Origin: Camarhynchus parvulus
Lineage: Eukaryota; Chordata; Aves; Passeriformes; Thraupidae
NCBI RefSeq assembly: GCF_901933205.1
Contig: NC_044573.1
Location: 56,241,993-56,305,992 of the forward strand
DNA: 64,000 bases
Reading direction: 5' to 3'
The notes beneath the pieces were generated by a model, which was given only the letters and a program-made list of their open reading frames with translations, was not told the DNA's origin and ran no database searches. The position numbers and the translations under genes are program-made. Below are positions 25,733 to 40,700 of the stretch, piece by piece. How positions within the stretch are numbered: position 1 is the stretch's first letter; each line of letters begins with the position of its first letter.

Positions 25733-28700
25733 CTATGTAAAGAAAACACATTTGTTGCAAATACTTAATAGCCCATATATAGTTTAAATCTCAGACAAGA
25801 AATTAAAATCCCGTAACTCAACATTTTGTGCAGAAATTTTTCAATGAACTATTTCTCAGCCATCAGGTATGCACTGGTTTTGATACTCTGCCTCTGAAGG
25901 AGAAAATGCTTAACAACTGTGGTATCTACGTATTTTCTAAACTGCTATTGAAAATATGTGAGAAAAATTTAACTTCTGGGCAAGAAAGGAAGATATTCAG
26001 GGAAAAGCTCAATTGCAGTAATTAGTATTTTGCAAGTAGATCATATTATGTCTACTTTTACTGAAGTATAAATCCCTGGCAGAAATCCTGTAAAAGTGAC
26101 CATGAACCATATCCATACGTAGCAAATCTGAGTTACTGCAAAACCCTATTCAATAGCCAAAAGTGGTAGTTTTTCATCCTATTTCAAGGAAGTTTCAATT
26201 CTTACTGTGTTTAATCCTTGAAATTGTTCAAGAGAGAACACAAAAAGACCTTCTTACCAACAGAGGGTTAACTAATTTCATAGCGCTTTAATATTTATAG
26301 ATCAGAAAAAGGTTTTTACAATTAGTATTGCATTCTGGAACAAAACAAATTTGACCACAAAACAGTATAAGAAACACTGATTCAGTCTTCAGTTCAACTG
26401 CACCATCAGTATGCCAGAGGAAAAAAAATGCAAACTCCTTAATATTGTAATTTTTTTTTTCATGTTCTTGCTGCTACAGAAAATAATCATTAGGAGAACT
26501 CTTATTGCAGGAGTATCATCATCTTCATTCATATACGGGGAAGAAGCAACTCAATGCTGGAAATTACTACATTCAAAAGCAGCAGTCTTTAAAGAACATC
26601 TACACTTCAATTATGCACTTGGTAAGTTTTGTTGAACTGCATTATCAAAACAGTAGATACTATTCCCACAAAACGACACTATACAATCATTTACCTTAAG
26701 AGTTCTAGTTACTTTATACTGCTGCTTTCTCAAAGACATGAAAATATGATTGGGGAGTATGATCTATTCTTAAAAATGCATCTCAGACTTAGATGGGATG
26801 CCATATCAAGTTTCTGGTATCTTACAATCTTTAGATGCAAAACAAATAAAAATATATTCAGGTCTATGTGATGTCTATATAGGTTATAACCCCAGGACAA
26901 CCTATATAGGTTATATTCAGATAACCTAATCTAACATTCTGTTAAGAGCCAGTGACACTACACTGAATTTGAGACTGAAAACTTTTAAATCTGCATTTTC
27001 CCCTCCATTTAAATTGTGCAAGAGGTCAGAGTTTTAGATCATTTCAATTTAGGCTTACAGTGTCGCAAAATTTAGACTATAAACACAATGAGACATTTTC
27101 ATTCATCCAAGTTACCAAAGGGAAAAAAAATCAGTTTTTCATATTCTTAGGCATTGTTGAAAAGTTGAATTTTTAAAATAAATTCCAAATGAGTCAGAGT
27201 TAACAAGAAGCCTTCTGGTCTCAGTGCATGCCTAGGCTATAAGTTAACAGCTTTCATCTTGCGAACTCACCAGTAATGTTTGCAGTCTAAACATTCCCTA
27301 TTAAATAGCAAGACTTACAGTATAAAAATCTCTATTTCAAACATTGCATTACTGGAGCTGTGAATCCCACCAGTGCCCCCAAATTTAAGGATTTTTTTTC
27401 ACTAAGACTACCAATTAATACTATTACATATTTTACTCAATACTGCCCTTTCATTCTGGCAAAGGTGATTTTGTATTATCTATATCATCACAAAATTAAA
27501 CTTGCAGAAGTGCAAAGCAACTTCTATTTTTGTTAAAAAATCCCTTACCATCCTGACTGCTTTTAAGTTCCTCACTATATTTCTTCTGTAAAGCCAATTC
27601 TGCCTCAAGCTGTGCAATACGTCCTTGGGACAGCTGCCTTCCAAGCTCTTGATTCTCCTGGATAAGCATTCGACACTTCGCCATTAACTTTTTCCCTGTT
27701 TGGCTGCAAAGGAAAGAGCCATCTATCACAAAATGAATATAAAACCTTCAGTTATCTTCCTCAATCACGAATAAAGACAAAAAGGAGATGCGATTTCTGC
27801 ATGTCACAATTCAAGGAACATTATGCCTCAACATAATTGTCATAGCAGAAAGTCTCCCTATAGTTACCACGTGCTGTTCCAACGCCAGGTGATCTTCTGT
27901 CGCTGTCCCACAAAGTGGAAGGCAAGTTTTATTACTGAAAATATGAATAAGCATATTGTACTTTTTTAATACTAACATCTGGATTTATCAGTATGCACAA
28001 TCTTGCATGTGCCAATTCTTAATGTAGTTAAATATTTGATTAAAGATGTGTTTTTCAATTCAAAAAATCACGGACTGCATAGAAACTACACAAGCAAATT
28101 ATAAGCAAATTCATTGCCTGTTTGTTGTAGTAATGAAATTTAATAATTGAATTTGGGTGAAGAAAAGTTGCTTGGGGAAATAATAAATCTCATGTTCATT
28201 TTTCGTACTGACAACCGTTTTTCTTTAATAGGTTTAAACATTCATTTAAATGCTGCCCAGGTACTCTTGTTTAAAAAAATGAGATGCCCATTTTTCAATT
28301 CAACTTATATGTTTGACAGTCACATGCAGAGTCTGCTTCATGATTTCTATGGTCACCATTTCTTAAGTACATCTTGTATGGTGAAGAAGAATGAAAATGT
28401 AGCTGAACATTGTAAGGACATCGAGGAAGGGGTATATTATCTATCTACTTCCTTTAAATTGACAGATTTCAGGTAGTAAGTAATGATCATTAGGACACAC
28501 TGTTTCTGAAAGAAATGTGAAACAAACTGACAAGATTTTCATTACTAAACTGGTAATGTTACACATCTTTAATCTTCATGATAAAAATCTCATTGTAAAG
28601 CATTATAGGAAGTAGTATGCAAATTAATATATAGGCAATACAGCTAACTCCATGAAAGAAAGAAATTAAAGTCCCTTAGAACTCTCAGTCTGCCAGGTCA

Positions 28701-31700
28701 GGATAGCATCCCCAAACAATTCTCCTTTTAATAGGCTCAGCACCATAATGAAGCTGTCTTCTTTTCTATAGAGGCGTAAGCTCTGGCAAAACCCCAAACT
28801 TTGAACAGTTTTATTGTGAATTCAATAGCAAGACTTGTATTACTCTTCAAGACCAAGAAGGTCATTTAATTTTTTGTATGCTTTTAAACAAGTGACAAAT
28901 ACTGAAAAAAACTGATGTTTAAAAAAGTAGAAGAGCAAATTTCTGCTACAATCACAGCCACAGTTCTCTCCTGCAACCAAAATACAATAATTTAAAACAG
29001 CAATTCCTTATCAGCTACCTTCTGAGCACTCAAGCCTTAAACAACTTTTAATTTCTCTGCCAACTCTGCCCCATTTAACATTTCTCAACTGACTTTCCCA
29101 AATCTTTCAGATGGGCTGCTCCAGAAGGAATCTGGCTGTGTAAAGTCCTGGAGGCCTGAAAATCTGCTAAAGGCAGCAGCCTGTTTTCTTTCTTGATGTG
29201 ATGTCCAATGCCAGGTCCTTGAAGTTTAAATTGTGCCGACCTAATACAGTCCAAGTCGCACATTTAAGATGCAAGTTTCCTTAGAGATGTTCATTCTGTG
29301 CAAAGCAGGACCACTTTGGAGATAACCAATGTGACAGATCCCAAAAGTTATTAGGCAGACATGATATTTAGCCATTTGCAAATTCCTGTTAATGTATTCA
29401 CCATCACTACAAATAGAAAAAGTTTACAATGCTTATGTCATTGAATGCTTTTCTCTTCACAAACCAACATCAACGGCAGAATCAGCGAGTACCAATTACC
29501 TTGGAATTGGGACAATTTTAGAATCCCATTAATATCTTCAGGTTAACTCCTGCCAAAATGTAAAATATTTATTACCTGTATAGAAATTTGCATAGTTACC
29601 TATAATGCTATTTCTTCTCATCAAAAATTTTCCAGATGTTCTGAACTAGTAGAGAACAACCCTTGCAATTTACAAAAAAAGACAGCGCATTCAAGAAAAT
29701 TAAATACAGTAACTATTAAAATAATTCATATGAACTGTAAAACTAAGTTCAGCATTGTTTTCACAAATCCTCTTGAACATACATGCAACAAAACCTGTAA
29801 GAATATAAATGGTTAAATTTCGGAAGACTAAAGTTTGTTGTACTACGCTTACTGCAAAATGGCATTTCAACTAATTTTTATTCCAAGTTTATACTCTGCT
29901 TAATGATGGTTAAAATGGCTTAGCACAGCCATTCCTTTGATTACATGTCTTTTATTTCCCCCTCCAGACATCAGCAATGTTTATGCTGCACAGCCTTATC
30001 TACATTAAGGCCCAGAGCTAGCTCTGCTTAGGGCTGCAGTTAATGCGTTAACTGCCCCGAGAACACCAGTTTAAGATCTGAATAGGGCCATTGCCTGTTT
30101 CAAAAACTAGGCCACATGCCATGAAATGAGTAGTTGTGTACAAGGATGGACAATTAAAACAACTGGGGGAGGAGGCCCAAGATGCAAGGAGAATGAAAAA
30201 AACCCTACAAATATTTTACATGAGCCAATTTCTTCACCTTTCAAGAAATAAAACCAGTAAAATCTTAACCCAGTTAACAAAGCCTCAATTATTTACCAGG
30301 AAATAACTAACTTTCTATATTCCTGCCACTGCATGTATGAATTATGCACATTCACACCACTGACTTAAAATTATATTATGCAAATTAGGGGATGTTGTAG
30401 CTAAAGAAATAACATTTTCTTTTGACACTTGGGTTTGAAAGGAAGTGGCAAGGTACTTGGCTCTCCTCAGTTGTACTCACACATTCAGAGCCTGAAGACT
30501 TTAGAAAAAAACCAACCTGTACCTAAATGTATTAAATAACTTTCTGAATTCCAAGTTAGAAACAAGCAATCTGCATGGCATGCCTCTTTCAACACACTGC
30601 AGTGAGCTTTACAAATGGCTTGGTAACACATTAATATTTTATTAATGTACGTCTTACCTCTGTTTTGATGCTAGATCAATAAAATCATAGATACTGCTAT
30701 AGCAAAATCATTCCAGATATATCACTTTTTAAAAGGTAAAGTTTTTCTCTGGATTTTTCTTTTGGTGTTAAGTCATTACTCATGCAAAAAAAATAAACCT
30801 GCATAATTATACTACTCTTTGATCCCATATTAATCATCTGAAGCACAAACAGTTAAAGATACTTCCAAGTCAAAATTATGTAATGCCATCTTAATAAAAG
30901 TCAGCAAAACTGTTAGAATACATCACCTTCTGTGACAGCTGAATGGCTCTTTAATTTAAAAATGGATTTTTTAAACTGAGTCATAAAATGTTGCCCAACT
31001 GTTTTGAAAAATCAACACCTCAGATTACTAAATAGAACTCTCTTTGCTATGGGAAGAAACAAACACACAAATGCTATACCAGATCTACATTTTGCTTTAC
31101 AGACCTTAGACATGCACTCCCAACTGTCCCAGATTGCTACTCTTACAAGTAACTTGGGAGGAGAGAACAGAGGCATCAATAGAGTAGCAAAAACTCCTTC
31201 ACTGAATCCACCAAAGAAAATGCATGCATTTAAGGTTTTTTTGGTTTGTTAAAATACTGACTTTGTTTTCAGCGAACGAGACAATGCAGAAATAACAACC
31301 TGTTGAATTCTCGTTCATCCCAGGAGTTTCATGATACAACAGTATAACCAGAAGTGTTCCTTGAACTATGTATTACAACTATTTCAAGGCACATTGTATA
31401 GAGCAGCACAATACAAAAAACCCCAGGTGTACAACGGAATAAAAACACCCCACCAACACTGAAGACAGTTGCCATCGTGTGCCTTCTGTATTAAGCATTT
31501 GAGATCAGTTCTTAGAATGAAGATCAAAAAAGTCTCATTTCTGCATGAAAACATGCAGTGAAATTCTTATCACAACCAGTTTTTCTTATACATGCTAGTT
31601 GTGATCAAATGTATATTGCTTCAAACAATTTTAAACCTGCATTTAGATGGAACGTACAGTTTTGTAGAGTCCTAATTTTGAGGCGTCCACAGTATTACCA

Positions 31701-34700
31701 ACCATCCAGAAAACAGTTCATTATTTAGCAACAGTGACTTAAGGCTGCATCAAGTGCTAGAGCGCCCAAAGGCTAAACAGTCAAATGTGCACACTACTAC
31801 TGTTGTGGTATCAAATAGCACTCTTGTGGCTATTCAAAACTGGTTAGCAAGTAAACTCTTTAATGCAAAATTCACCTCATCGAGTTTTGACCCAGCAGTT
31901 CAGTGAACAAGCAGGAAGTCCACAGTCTTATTGGCAAAACTGACTTACAGTGTCTCTAAGTCACTAGGCTCAAGGTTATGAGCGAAGCATATTCCACTTC
32001 TACATTTTATGGGAATTTTACATGTTCAATTCATTATTTATAATCTCTAGGTTCTCTCTCCTCCAAACTGTCTGTAGACACAGTGTGCCACAGACTTAAG
32101 ACTTCTGTTTCTCCCTCTATTTTCTTCAAATAGAACAATTTTGCAAATGTCTACATGTTCTAGAAAAGATTTTTTCGAAGATGGCCATTTCTTCAGAATA
32201 GTCCGACGTTGTCAGGCCTCTGAAGCAAAGGGGAGAAAAAAGCTGAAACACAAGGTTCATCTGGTAAGTTTTACATTAAGCATTACAAGCTGGACAGTAT
32301 AAGAATGTGGCTTTTGCCTCAAAACGTCTGAGTCTTGGTGTGGAAACGAGTACTTGGCTGTCCCACCATAGCATTCTCGTAGTGGGACTGTCAGGGTAAG
32401 TCTTGACTGGGGAGTATTTGTTTTGTTTACCTATCAGGCGTAAATTTCCAGGCACTCAGTTCATTTTGGGCTTGTTCCAGTTTGTCTTTAGTCTGTTCCA
32501 GTTCACCTTTCATTTTTAGGAAAAACAAGTTGATGGCTGGGTCTACCATTGTTGATCGCAGTTGGGCAACACTAGGCTGCTGGACTTGCTTGAGGTACTG
32601 AATCTGATTCTGCATAAAATAAGAAAAAAAGACTGTTATTCATACAATATTAAATAAAAATTATGAGTCATTTCAATACCAATAGTTACTCCAAAGTTAA
32701 CATCAAGGTAGCTTGCCTTCTCTCACACAGTAACCTGAAAAATGCAGGATAAAAACCACTTGTGCACACCTTGCACCCTTGTCCATGTGCCTGCACACCC
32801 AAGGCCCCATCCTAAGCACCTGCCATGCTTCACCTTTCATGGCAGACTCCCCTCCAGATCCCAAGATTATTTTCTACATGTCAGTTTACATTTGTCAGAG
32901 GAATATCTGGAACATTAGAATGCTCCCTTTCTTTTCTATCTCCCTGCACTCCTTCTGGGGAACAAAGAGCATATGGAAAGAATTACCTGCTTAAAATAGA
33001 TAGTTAATTCCACTTAAGTTCAGTGGAAGTTATTAAGGAACGTTACAGCAGAAATTGACAAGAAATATTTACAAGCAAATAAAAAAGCTTTTTAGAACCT
33101 AAGGGTTTTTGCAACTGCAGTAGTCACTTATGATGCAAGATTGTGTATTTCTAAAACAAAAATTTAGAAATATTAACAGCAATTAAAACATTTTGGTTGG
33201 ATTTTATTCTCTTTGCAAAAACCATAAACCAAAGGAGTTACAATTTTATGTTTGAAACACTTCGCAATAGTCAAAATTTCAGAAGTAGTAACTGAGAGGT
33301 TTCCTTTTAAATATAGTATTTATTGTTCAAAACAAATGTAAATAAATTGGATTAACTTTAAAAGTTTCTTTAATTTTAATCCCATCACAACAGACATATC
33401 TAAAATTGTACACGTTTGGCACCCTGCTAATCACCAATACTGCATAAACCTGCACAGAATGTGTTGATTTTTAAAGTCAATTTTTTATGCCCCCTGTATC
33501 ACACACATTTCTTCATCAGCAAGAGGTGAACAGAATCACACACTGTTAAAAGACATTAACTGAAAGTCACATGGTTTGCTTCCCATGCAGGCAGTCCTGC
33601 AACCAAACTTGAGAGCAAGAGAGTTTAACCGACAAACCCCAAAGGGAAGGAGTCCCCCTGCACTCTCTCCTTTCCTTGGGACACACAGCACAGCCAGCAG
33701 CACTGACAGCTTAACCATGTTCCTGTACATGCAGCTACTCCTATGGGGTCTTTACACAGCAGTGGTGAAGAGGAAGTACAGAAATCCTACATAAATTCAA
33801 TGTGCAGTAGCAACCTCAGTCACTTCTAAATTGAGTGTAACATGTTTTAATTTATATATTGTTAAGTAGCAAATTTTCCTGGATTTTATTTCAAGTAGTT
33901 TCAAAGAATAACAGAAGTATTTCCTTTGACACATTAATTTGTTATTATGAAAATAAAAATACTTAGCTACTTAAAATTGAAATCATCATACTTTACATTT
34001 TAAATAGACAAAGTTCTATATATGCAGAAAGAAATATAAAGGCAATAAAACACTGCATATAAATATTTTAAGGAAATAAAGAATCCACATACAATGTGGG
34101 TAATGCACCTAGAAACAGGAAAATCCAGATTAAGGTTATGCTAACATTTCTTGGATAGCATTTTACCTCTCGGGTCCTTTGCCTTACTGAATGCAAATAT
34201 ATTGCTCACTGAATAAAGGTAAATTTTATTCATTGTTATTGATTTATATTTCCTATCCACTCAATTATTTCATTCTTCTGCTACTGAAGTATTTCAACAA
34301 CCTGTCAATTCTTTATGATGGCTAGAGCTAGTAGACAGTAAAATGGACAACTTCACTGGTAAAATATTTCAGATATATAATCATGATACAGCAACATTGT
34401 TCCCAATCCACTTTTAAAGAGACATCACTACCTGAGGGGGAGAAAGGCCATGTTTCTTGTCTTACCAAGGCCCAGAATCCTCCCTCTTACACTGTAAATC
34501 TAAGAACTGTAACAGACTTCCTGGATCACTAGCACACAGAATTGCTGCCGTGGCTCCTCAGTCACACCAGAAATGCACTCAAACACTCCAGAGGACCCAG
34601 CCAACGCTGTGCAGTGCCAGTTACTTGACAATCTCATTGGAGTCTCTCCAGCTCACACTCCTAAGCCCAGCAGATGGCACCTGCACAGGACTTCAGCTAA

Positions 34701-37700
34701 ACCATCATTTCTAAAGCAGTCATGTAAAAAAAACTTACTTAAGCTTAACAATCCTTGCTCATTCCCTCCCCAAACCTCAAAGACTATTTTTTCCCTCCAC
34801 TTTTTCCAACTTAAATTTTCTCAATTCCTCCACAAGTGCTTTCTCCAGTTGTTAACTCCAGAGTTCTCATCTGTCAAGCTTTTCATCCATGAAGACCTAA
34901 CAACCTCCTCCCGAATATGACCTGCTCCCAAAGCAAGCCCAAACGTCTTCTCTTTTCTGCCGATTTCCTAATTATGTTTGTCTTCCTGCTTAGCCTGTCC
35001 AAACCTCACATTCTTGCTCCCTCTAATCACTTTCTGGTATGAGTCACCTCCCACTGATATTCCAGGTGGCAAGGGTTAGGGAGCAGGAGAGTTTGCCTAC
35101 AGTCAGGACCAACTTCGAGCTATAGCTGAACATATAGGAATAGTCATGCCCAATGCTAGACACCAGGGAATGCCCACTTTAACACCTGAAATGCCTACAG
35201 ACTCTTCATTCTCCCAAACATGAAAGCACACACCAGCTGGTATTTTACAAAAGCCATCAGATGGACAAGTAGAGGTAATTTTCACAAAGAGAATAAAAAT
35301 CTTGCTATCAGCTTTCTCTCTGTTCCAACCCAAGGCAGGAGAGCACTGAAAGCAGTCTATTTAGAGGACATTGGGCTGTGTGAGAGTTTTGTTCATGTGG
35401 ATTTTTATTATTTTGTTAAAGACAGACAATAACATTTTCAATCCCCCTAGTTCTCACATTCTTGGAAACAGCTGCATGCTTTCAGCTGAAATCATCCAAA
35501 GATAGCTACAAAAAAACAGACACTCTAAACATGACAAATTTACAAAACAGACCACAGGTGCCTGAGAGAAAGCATAAGCAACCTAAGTCAGATCAACTGT
35601 ATATCCTTCTTATAAGGAAGGAATAAAGTGCACCACTAAGAAGAGAAAAAACACAACAGAGCTATAACATAAACCACAAGAGTGATGACTACCTAGTGCT
35701 ACAGTCCAATTGCACCCACAGAAAGTTCCACTCATCGTTATCTGTGCCATGAAAAGTGTATTTGAGCAGCAAGTATTTCCAAATGCCTACCCACTGAATC
35801 TCAGCAACTGTGCAGTAGCCTGGAAAGAGGTTAAGGCCTTTCCCTGAAGTGGTATTAACTTGACCACCCCTTCTGCCAGAAAAAAAGCTTTATGTAGAAA
35901 CCATAGCCAATACTGCTCCCTAAGAGCAGCAACCTCTCCTAGATGGCTGTTCCTGCTGGGGGAAGGTAGCTCGAGGCTGCTGCTGGCAACAGGGCACACA
36001 GGATGTTAAACACCTGTACTTCAAGGTAGCCCTTAGTGACCCTAAAACCACAGAGTAACTTTGCCACAGACTTTTACTAAGCTGCTGGCTCTGAAGAAAT
36101 CCATATATTCTCCTGCTAGACTCAGCACAGAGCATTAGAGAGAATGGAGCTACGCACCCCCCTCCCATCTTCTTTCTTGAAGAACAGCACTGACACAGAA
36201 TAAGGGCAATGATTCTGCTACTGCTACTCTGACATGCCCACCTACACTTTTAGATGACAACTGATGACTTTCATAAGCTGAAAACACACTAAAAAGCTAC
36301 TATTTTTAAAAAGGGTGAAAATTAAAACACCAAAATAGAGTTCATAACACTCTGTTTTAAAACAGAGCTAGTGTACTTCAGTAAGCAAGGTGTTCTACAC
36401 GAGTGATCAGAAAATTCAGTCTTTGCCAACTATTAGCAGTTGCACATGGTATGGTATTAAGTTTTTAACTTTAAATTTGAATGCAGTAAGTTTGTAAAAA
36501 TAAAATGTCCCAGAAACACATCTGCAGATTTTCAAGAAACTAGACACCATAAATGCTGAGTCTTCTAATTATAATGTGACAGGAAACACTGAAGGCTTAC
36601 ATATAAATGTTAGTGGTATATTTTACCACTAACATTAAATGTTAATATAAATGTTAATGGTGTATTTTTAGATTATAAAAGAATTGTTAACTATAATAAA
36701 AATATGGAAAATTTATTTTATGTATTAAAGTCAGGCATGTCAAGTAACATCACATGATTAATAGCTTATTAAATGATTTAACAACCTGTAGCTTCACTTT
36801 GCATCTTATCCAACATGACATTTTTCTACTGTTACTGTAGTGGAAAAAATACTCTCTAGTAATATGAAGCCAAGCAGTCCTTCAGACCTTCTTGAAACTA
36901 TGTGCATTTTTAAACTTGAAAATACCTAAAGGTGACCATGTCTCCATTATACACCTCCGGTGTACCCATTTTACACCTCTTCTTCAAGGATGCATCTTCC
37001 CACCTCCATGTACTGTGGAGATTACATCCTCAGTGTTATTCTTGAGACAAGAGCAGGAGAAATATAAGCCACCCGAGTGTGTGGGCATGTGTCTGTTTTT
37101 TGTTTCTTTTTGGTAGGTTGTTACCCACCCTTTTTTTCTTTTTTAAAGTACACTGAAAATAAAAGCTCTTCAGAAGTTCTTCTAAACAGATGTTCTGGAA
37201 AGATTATGCAGCTACAAACATCTAATAAAGTGCAGCCAAAAGCCCTATACTCTTCATGACATTCAAATAATTGATGATAGTCAAATTCAAAGCATTAAAT
37301 ACTTGAAGTTTATAACTTCAAGGAAGGAACAAAGGCAAATATAGCACACACAAATTTGGTTTTGGTGAAAAACTTGTATTTCTTTTTATTTATTTATTTA
37401 TTTTTACTCTTTACTGCTTTAGCTATATGCTAAGAAGTTCAAAAGAAAAAACTTATTATTACTGCTGTTCCACATAGCAGAATTTATCAGTACAACTTCA
37501 CAAGTGAAGCAGGACCAATAGAGTAGCCTTACAACTATGGAAGCATTGCAGTCCTGTACCAGAACAGATCTTCACTGGCATCCTGGGATGCATTAGCAGA
37601 GTGCTGACAACAGGCTGAGGGAGGCGATCCTTCCTCTCACTTGACACTGGTGAGGTATTTGGGGTACTGGGTCCAGATCTGGACACCCCAGTACAAGGGA

Positions 37701-40700
37701 GACCAGACATATCAGGGTGAGGCCAGTGAAGGGCTGTGAGGCTGATTAAGGGGCTGGAGCATGTGACACGTAAGCAGAGGCTGATTGAGTTAGGGCTGCT
37801 CAATCTGGAGAAGAGAAAGCTCAGGAGATGCTACCAATGTGCATAAATACCTGATGGGGAATAAAGAAAGCAAAGCCAGCGGTGCCCACTGACAGCACAG
37901 AAGGTGATGGGCACAAGCTGAAACACACGAAGTTCCACTTAAACATAAGAACACACATTCTGCTGTGTCAGTGGTTCAACACTGGCACAGGGGAAAGACT
38001 TTTGCATTTCTCTCCATTTCAGGAGATGCTTAACACAGTGTGCAGTCCTGAGTAACCTGGTCTGACTGACCTGCTGTGCACAGGCAGGCTGGACTAGAAA
38101 CAGCAAGTCTCTTCCAACCTCAATGATTCTGGGCTTCGTTTTTTGCCACTGCAAAGTAAGCTCAATCCCCTTTTTTTTTCCTTGTTTATAACACAGTGAA
38201 CTAAAGCGATCTTATGGTCTTAAGAACAGTGAAAATACTGTGTACAGAGTTCTGTCACACTACTATACCTGACTGCTCTGAAAAACTTCAGGCAAAAAAG
38301 AAAGGAAAACTTAAAAAGCAAAGGAAAACTACAACACTAGTTATTACTTTTGCACAGAGCTGCTATTTTCCATAAGAGAAGCTCTAAAGAGTATATTACC
38401 AAAACTAGCAATAAGCTTTTTACATTCCTCTCAGAAGCTGCCAGATTCAAGCAGAATGAAAATTATGTCAAGAAGGTAATCCAATATGAGATAGTTTCCA
38501 AGAAACCAAAACTAAACACAGATGTAAGACACAGAAAATGACCAGAAATGAAGGAGCAAGAAACAAAGATCAACAAAATACATATTCAGAACAGTAGAAA
38601 TTAAGCAGATCTGCCAAACTGCAAAAGAACTTTAAACAAGTCAGTAGCAACTTCATCTATCCAGCCAAGCAGACAGAGGCTTGCAAATAGCCTTACACTG
38701 CTAGCCAAAGGCAATGTGTCAGCCTAAAACCTCCTAAATGAAACCAAATAAACACAATCATATCCTTATGTTTTTATTTGTTCCTGACTCTAATGATACT
38801 CAGAAGCAACATTTTTGTAGATATGCTCTGCAGATAAATGCTAGAAGAGACTAAGCATGGCACATGCAAGAATCAGCTTGGTTTGAAGTAAACCAAGCTT
38901 GAATCACAGCTGCTGCTGAAAATCAATAGCAATAACTAGTATTAAAAAACACCCAAACTTTTAAGAAGTGATCTTTACTAATTCAATTAAACTACCCTGC
39001 TGTGCCTTTAAACACAGAAAATGTGAATGGTGTAGATAAACAAAAAACATTGCACAGCTCATAGGTACTGGCTCAACAGCTGATGTTGCTACAACAGTTT
39101 GAACACATTTATCCTTGCTGAATACTTACAGTACACTCTTGCATCTCCTGTTCCTTAGTTGCCAGCCTCATCACCAGAATATTTTCTCTTCGGGCAGACT
39201 CTTGCTGTTGCTGTTTCAACTTCTCTTCAGATTCTCTCAGCCCCGTCACATCATTAGCTAACACAAGCAACAACACAGAGAAAGCAAGTTTTATAGTACC
39301 CTCTCATAGGAAGTTTTAAAAAGACAGCTAAAAAAATCTAAAAACCAATTTCATAAACAGTTACACTTTTTGCAGGGATGTTTATAAGTAGCATAAACAA
39401 AAAACAGTACGTCATTAACTATTGGAAAAGCTTAACAACAGCTGGTTTTAAAGCCATATTCCTGGTCCTCCTTTAAGACTTACTAAAACTTTCAAGCTGT
39501 TTCCATGTTTGTATAGGAAATCACTTTGTGCTGCAAAAATCAATCTGCAGTCTGAAAAACACTGCTGTTTATGGGCAATCTTCAAACTGGCCTCAATACT
39601 CCAGGAGCAAACAGTAAAACATTTAAGAACATTCTGTCCCAACTAGAATTCTGATCCACGGACATTTATGAAAAATTATATATGAAACACAAGAGAATGC
39701 AGCACATCCCCAAATTACTCAAACAAAAACATGCAAACAGCTCAATACCAACTGCGTACATTCACTCTACTACTTGCCATATGTAACACAACTAAAAACT
39801 TGAAAAACTTAAATTTTCATTTTTTTCTAATTTCTGGAGAATAATCAGCTGTAAATATAACCTGAACATCAAATTGCCTCAGGACAATGATTTCTGAATA
39901 AATCCTTGCAGACAGTACAGGCCATAGTAGTCAGTGTAAATGAATTGTTTCCAAAATCAAGAAACTAAGAACGTTGAAACAACTTATTTATCTATGTTTA
40001 GACAGTTTGAGATGTGAATGGAATCACCTGTTTCCATGTGCTCTATTTTATTCTCTACAAAATATTATGAGACAGCAGTAGAAGGAGGTAACAACAGCAA
40101 AAGAGAGGACATCCATTTGGACTGACAGAAAAATACCCTTCAAACTCAGTGGTACCACAGCTTTAAGTATTTAGACTGAAAAGGTGAGTGGAAAACAGGA
40201 AAGATACCATCCCTAATCTGCAATACAACTTTTAAAAGTGACTTAGGACTGGCTGTTCAGTCACTCCCAGAATGTATTCATATTTTATAATTTCAGAGTA
40301 GGATGTTTTCCCCACGTTATCTTCCAAAAGACCAAGTTATAATGATCATGTAAGAATGACAAATCAAATTTGCCTAATCAGAGCAAACAATCCTTGGGGA
40401 CTCATTTTCAGACATTTACCTCTAAACACTGTTTCTCCTCCCAGCCTTACAATCCTGTAAGACGACTAAAGGCACAGACATTGCTGGAGTATTTCAGTAG
40501 ACAGAGAGTTTCTTTTTCTAATGGTAAAGTTCTGAAAGCACACCTATTTATGGGGTTATGCTTTGAAGTTTTCCCCTATCCAGCAGTCTGTGTCCTATAG
40601 ATGCAAAAATAAGGCTTTTTAGATGGTGGGAGAAATTTGCAACTGGAAAAGAAGTTGGTAAGAAAGCTGGGAGAGGCTGAAAACTTACAGTAGAGAAAAC

